From Calothrix sp. HK-06 (GTDB lineage: Bacteria > Cyanobacteriota > Cyanobacteriia > Cyanobacteriales > Nostocaceae), in assembly GCF_001904745.1 (NCBI RefSeq), contig NZ_MRCD01000007.1:116905-180904 (forward strand): a stretch of DNA of 64,000 nucleotides, in the 5' to 3' direction. Positions 63,425 through 64,000 of the stretch are shown here, piece by piece. Both the position numbers and the translations under genes were made by a program. The notes under the pieces were generated by a model. The model ran no database searches. It saw only the letters and a program-made list of their open reading frames with translations, and was not told the DNA's origin. Each line of letters begins with the position of its first letter. Positions within the stretch are counted from its first letter, which is position 1.

Positions 63425-64000
63425 TTTTAGGACTCAAATTAAACTTTCATGTACCAGTATTGCTCAAAATTTCGGTTTTATGCTTGTACCTGGGGAGGTT
63501 ATAACGTTTTTTTTTGTGGAATGGGCTTTTATCTTGTGGAATGGGCATCCTTGCCCGTTCCAACTCTAAGGCGGTTCGGGATGCCCACCCCACAAGAAGT
63601 GGTTCATTATTTAATCACTCAGGTCAGACTCAGGATTATCAAAACGAAGAAAAATTAGTACTGGGTCAAACAAGCGTCTACGACCATTTGCCGTTTTGAT
63701 TCACTTTCTACCTCCTTTCTTTTTCATGTTTTAATATAGCGATATAAATCTCCACGCTAATAATTTGAAGTTACTTTTTATTCTTAATATTTTAAGATTA
63801 GTATCAAAATAAAAGTTAATTTTTTTATATTAAATATCTATTCATTTAATTATTTTTAATGCTTCGTACCGAGCGCATTACATGAGATGTTTGATTAGGT
63901 TTTTCCTAATAGGACTTACGCAAAGAAACCTGGTTTCTATGCAAATTCGTCATTTTTATTACATGCTATCAACGTATATTCCAGGTTTCTAGGTTTTCAT
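63425..64000. other. Gene-free window end with dispersed repeats
   Basis: No credible gene. At 63514-63600 the unit TTGTGGAATGGGC occurs twice with GGGCATCCTTGCCC, related to 37877-37955. Another AGAAACC element (AGAAACCTGGTTTCT 63924-63938, core GTCATTTTTATTACATG, right half CCAGGTTTCT 63981-63990) lies near the end. The intervening part is very AT-rich. Confidence 0.6.

Noticed and set aside
1..64000. tRNA, rRNA, tmRNA, RNase P RNA and CRISPR arrays
   Set aside because: No T-loop GGTTCRA pattern with matching acceptor stem, no tmRNA or rnpB core motif and no regularly spaced direct repeats with unique spacers were seen. The repeats present are palindromic and dispersed.

Overview
The window looks like chromosomal DNA of a filamentous (Nostocales-type) cyanobacterium of about 40% GC. 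Pointers are a SasA clock-output kinase, a pilB-pilT-pilC operon, Ycf35 (DUF1257), GuaB3 next to the small RNA Yfr1 and thioredoxin, 6S RNA next to purK, cyanobacterial DUF760/DUF2997/DUF3038/DUF4335 proteins, a PEP-CTERM protein and many short palindromic repeats. I cannot name the species from sequence alone. No tRNA, rRNA, CRISPR array or prophage is visible.

Layout. 1-5 kb: a truncated membrane protein, a pentapeptide-repeat protein fused in frame to a RidA domain, and a hybrid sensor kinase. 4.3-7 kb: phnD-phnC-phnE-type ABC transporter. 7-10 kb: a thioredoxin-like ferredoxin protein with a small partner, and a DUF2079 membrane protein. 10-18 kb: Dps, carB, a group 2 sigma factor, DUF760, a Nudix hydrolase and sasA. 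18-26.5 kb: envelope and secreted proteins, a small cytochrome b, a CobE/CbiG-type cobalamin protein and an M16 peptidase pair. 26.7-28.8 kb: 6S RNA, purK and a lumenal pentapeptide protein. 29-35.8 kb: serpin lipoprotein, AI-2E-type permease, LCP-family protein and PEP-CTERM protein. 35.8-37.5 kb: an intact-looking IS with inverted repeats and a 6-bp target duplication, whose transposase is split by a -1 frameshift at a run of nine A. 38-45 kb: alpha/beta hydrolase, rsgA, TusA-like, dnaJ, dnaK, grpE. 45-50 kb: pilB-pilT-pilC. 50-55 kb: a decayed oxidoreductase, DUF2997-ycf35-ferredoxin, DUF4335/DUF3038. 55.7-63.4 kb: mutS2, guaB3, Yfr1, trxA, a LOG protein, a chimeric gene remnant and pepA.

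The most unusual signals concern genome architecture. The hexamer GGCGCC occurs about 105 times by eye (about 4 expected from composition), while GATC occurs only about 9 times (about 230 expected) and the usual cyanobacterial HIP1 octamer GCGATCGC is absent. Several dispersed palindromic element families sit exactly at stop codons. One 28-bp palindrome is inserted in frame inside the mutS2 ATPase domain. All counts were made by eye and need a computed check.
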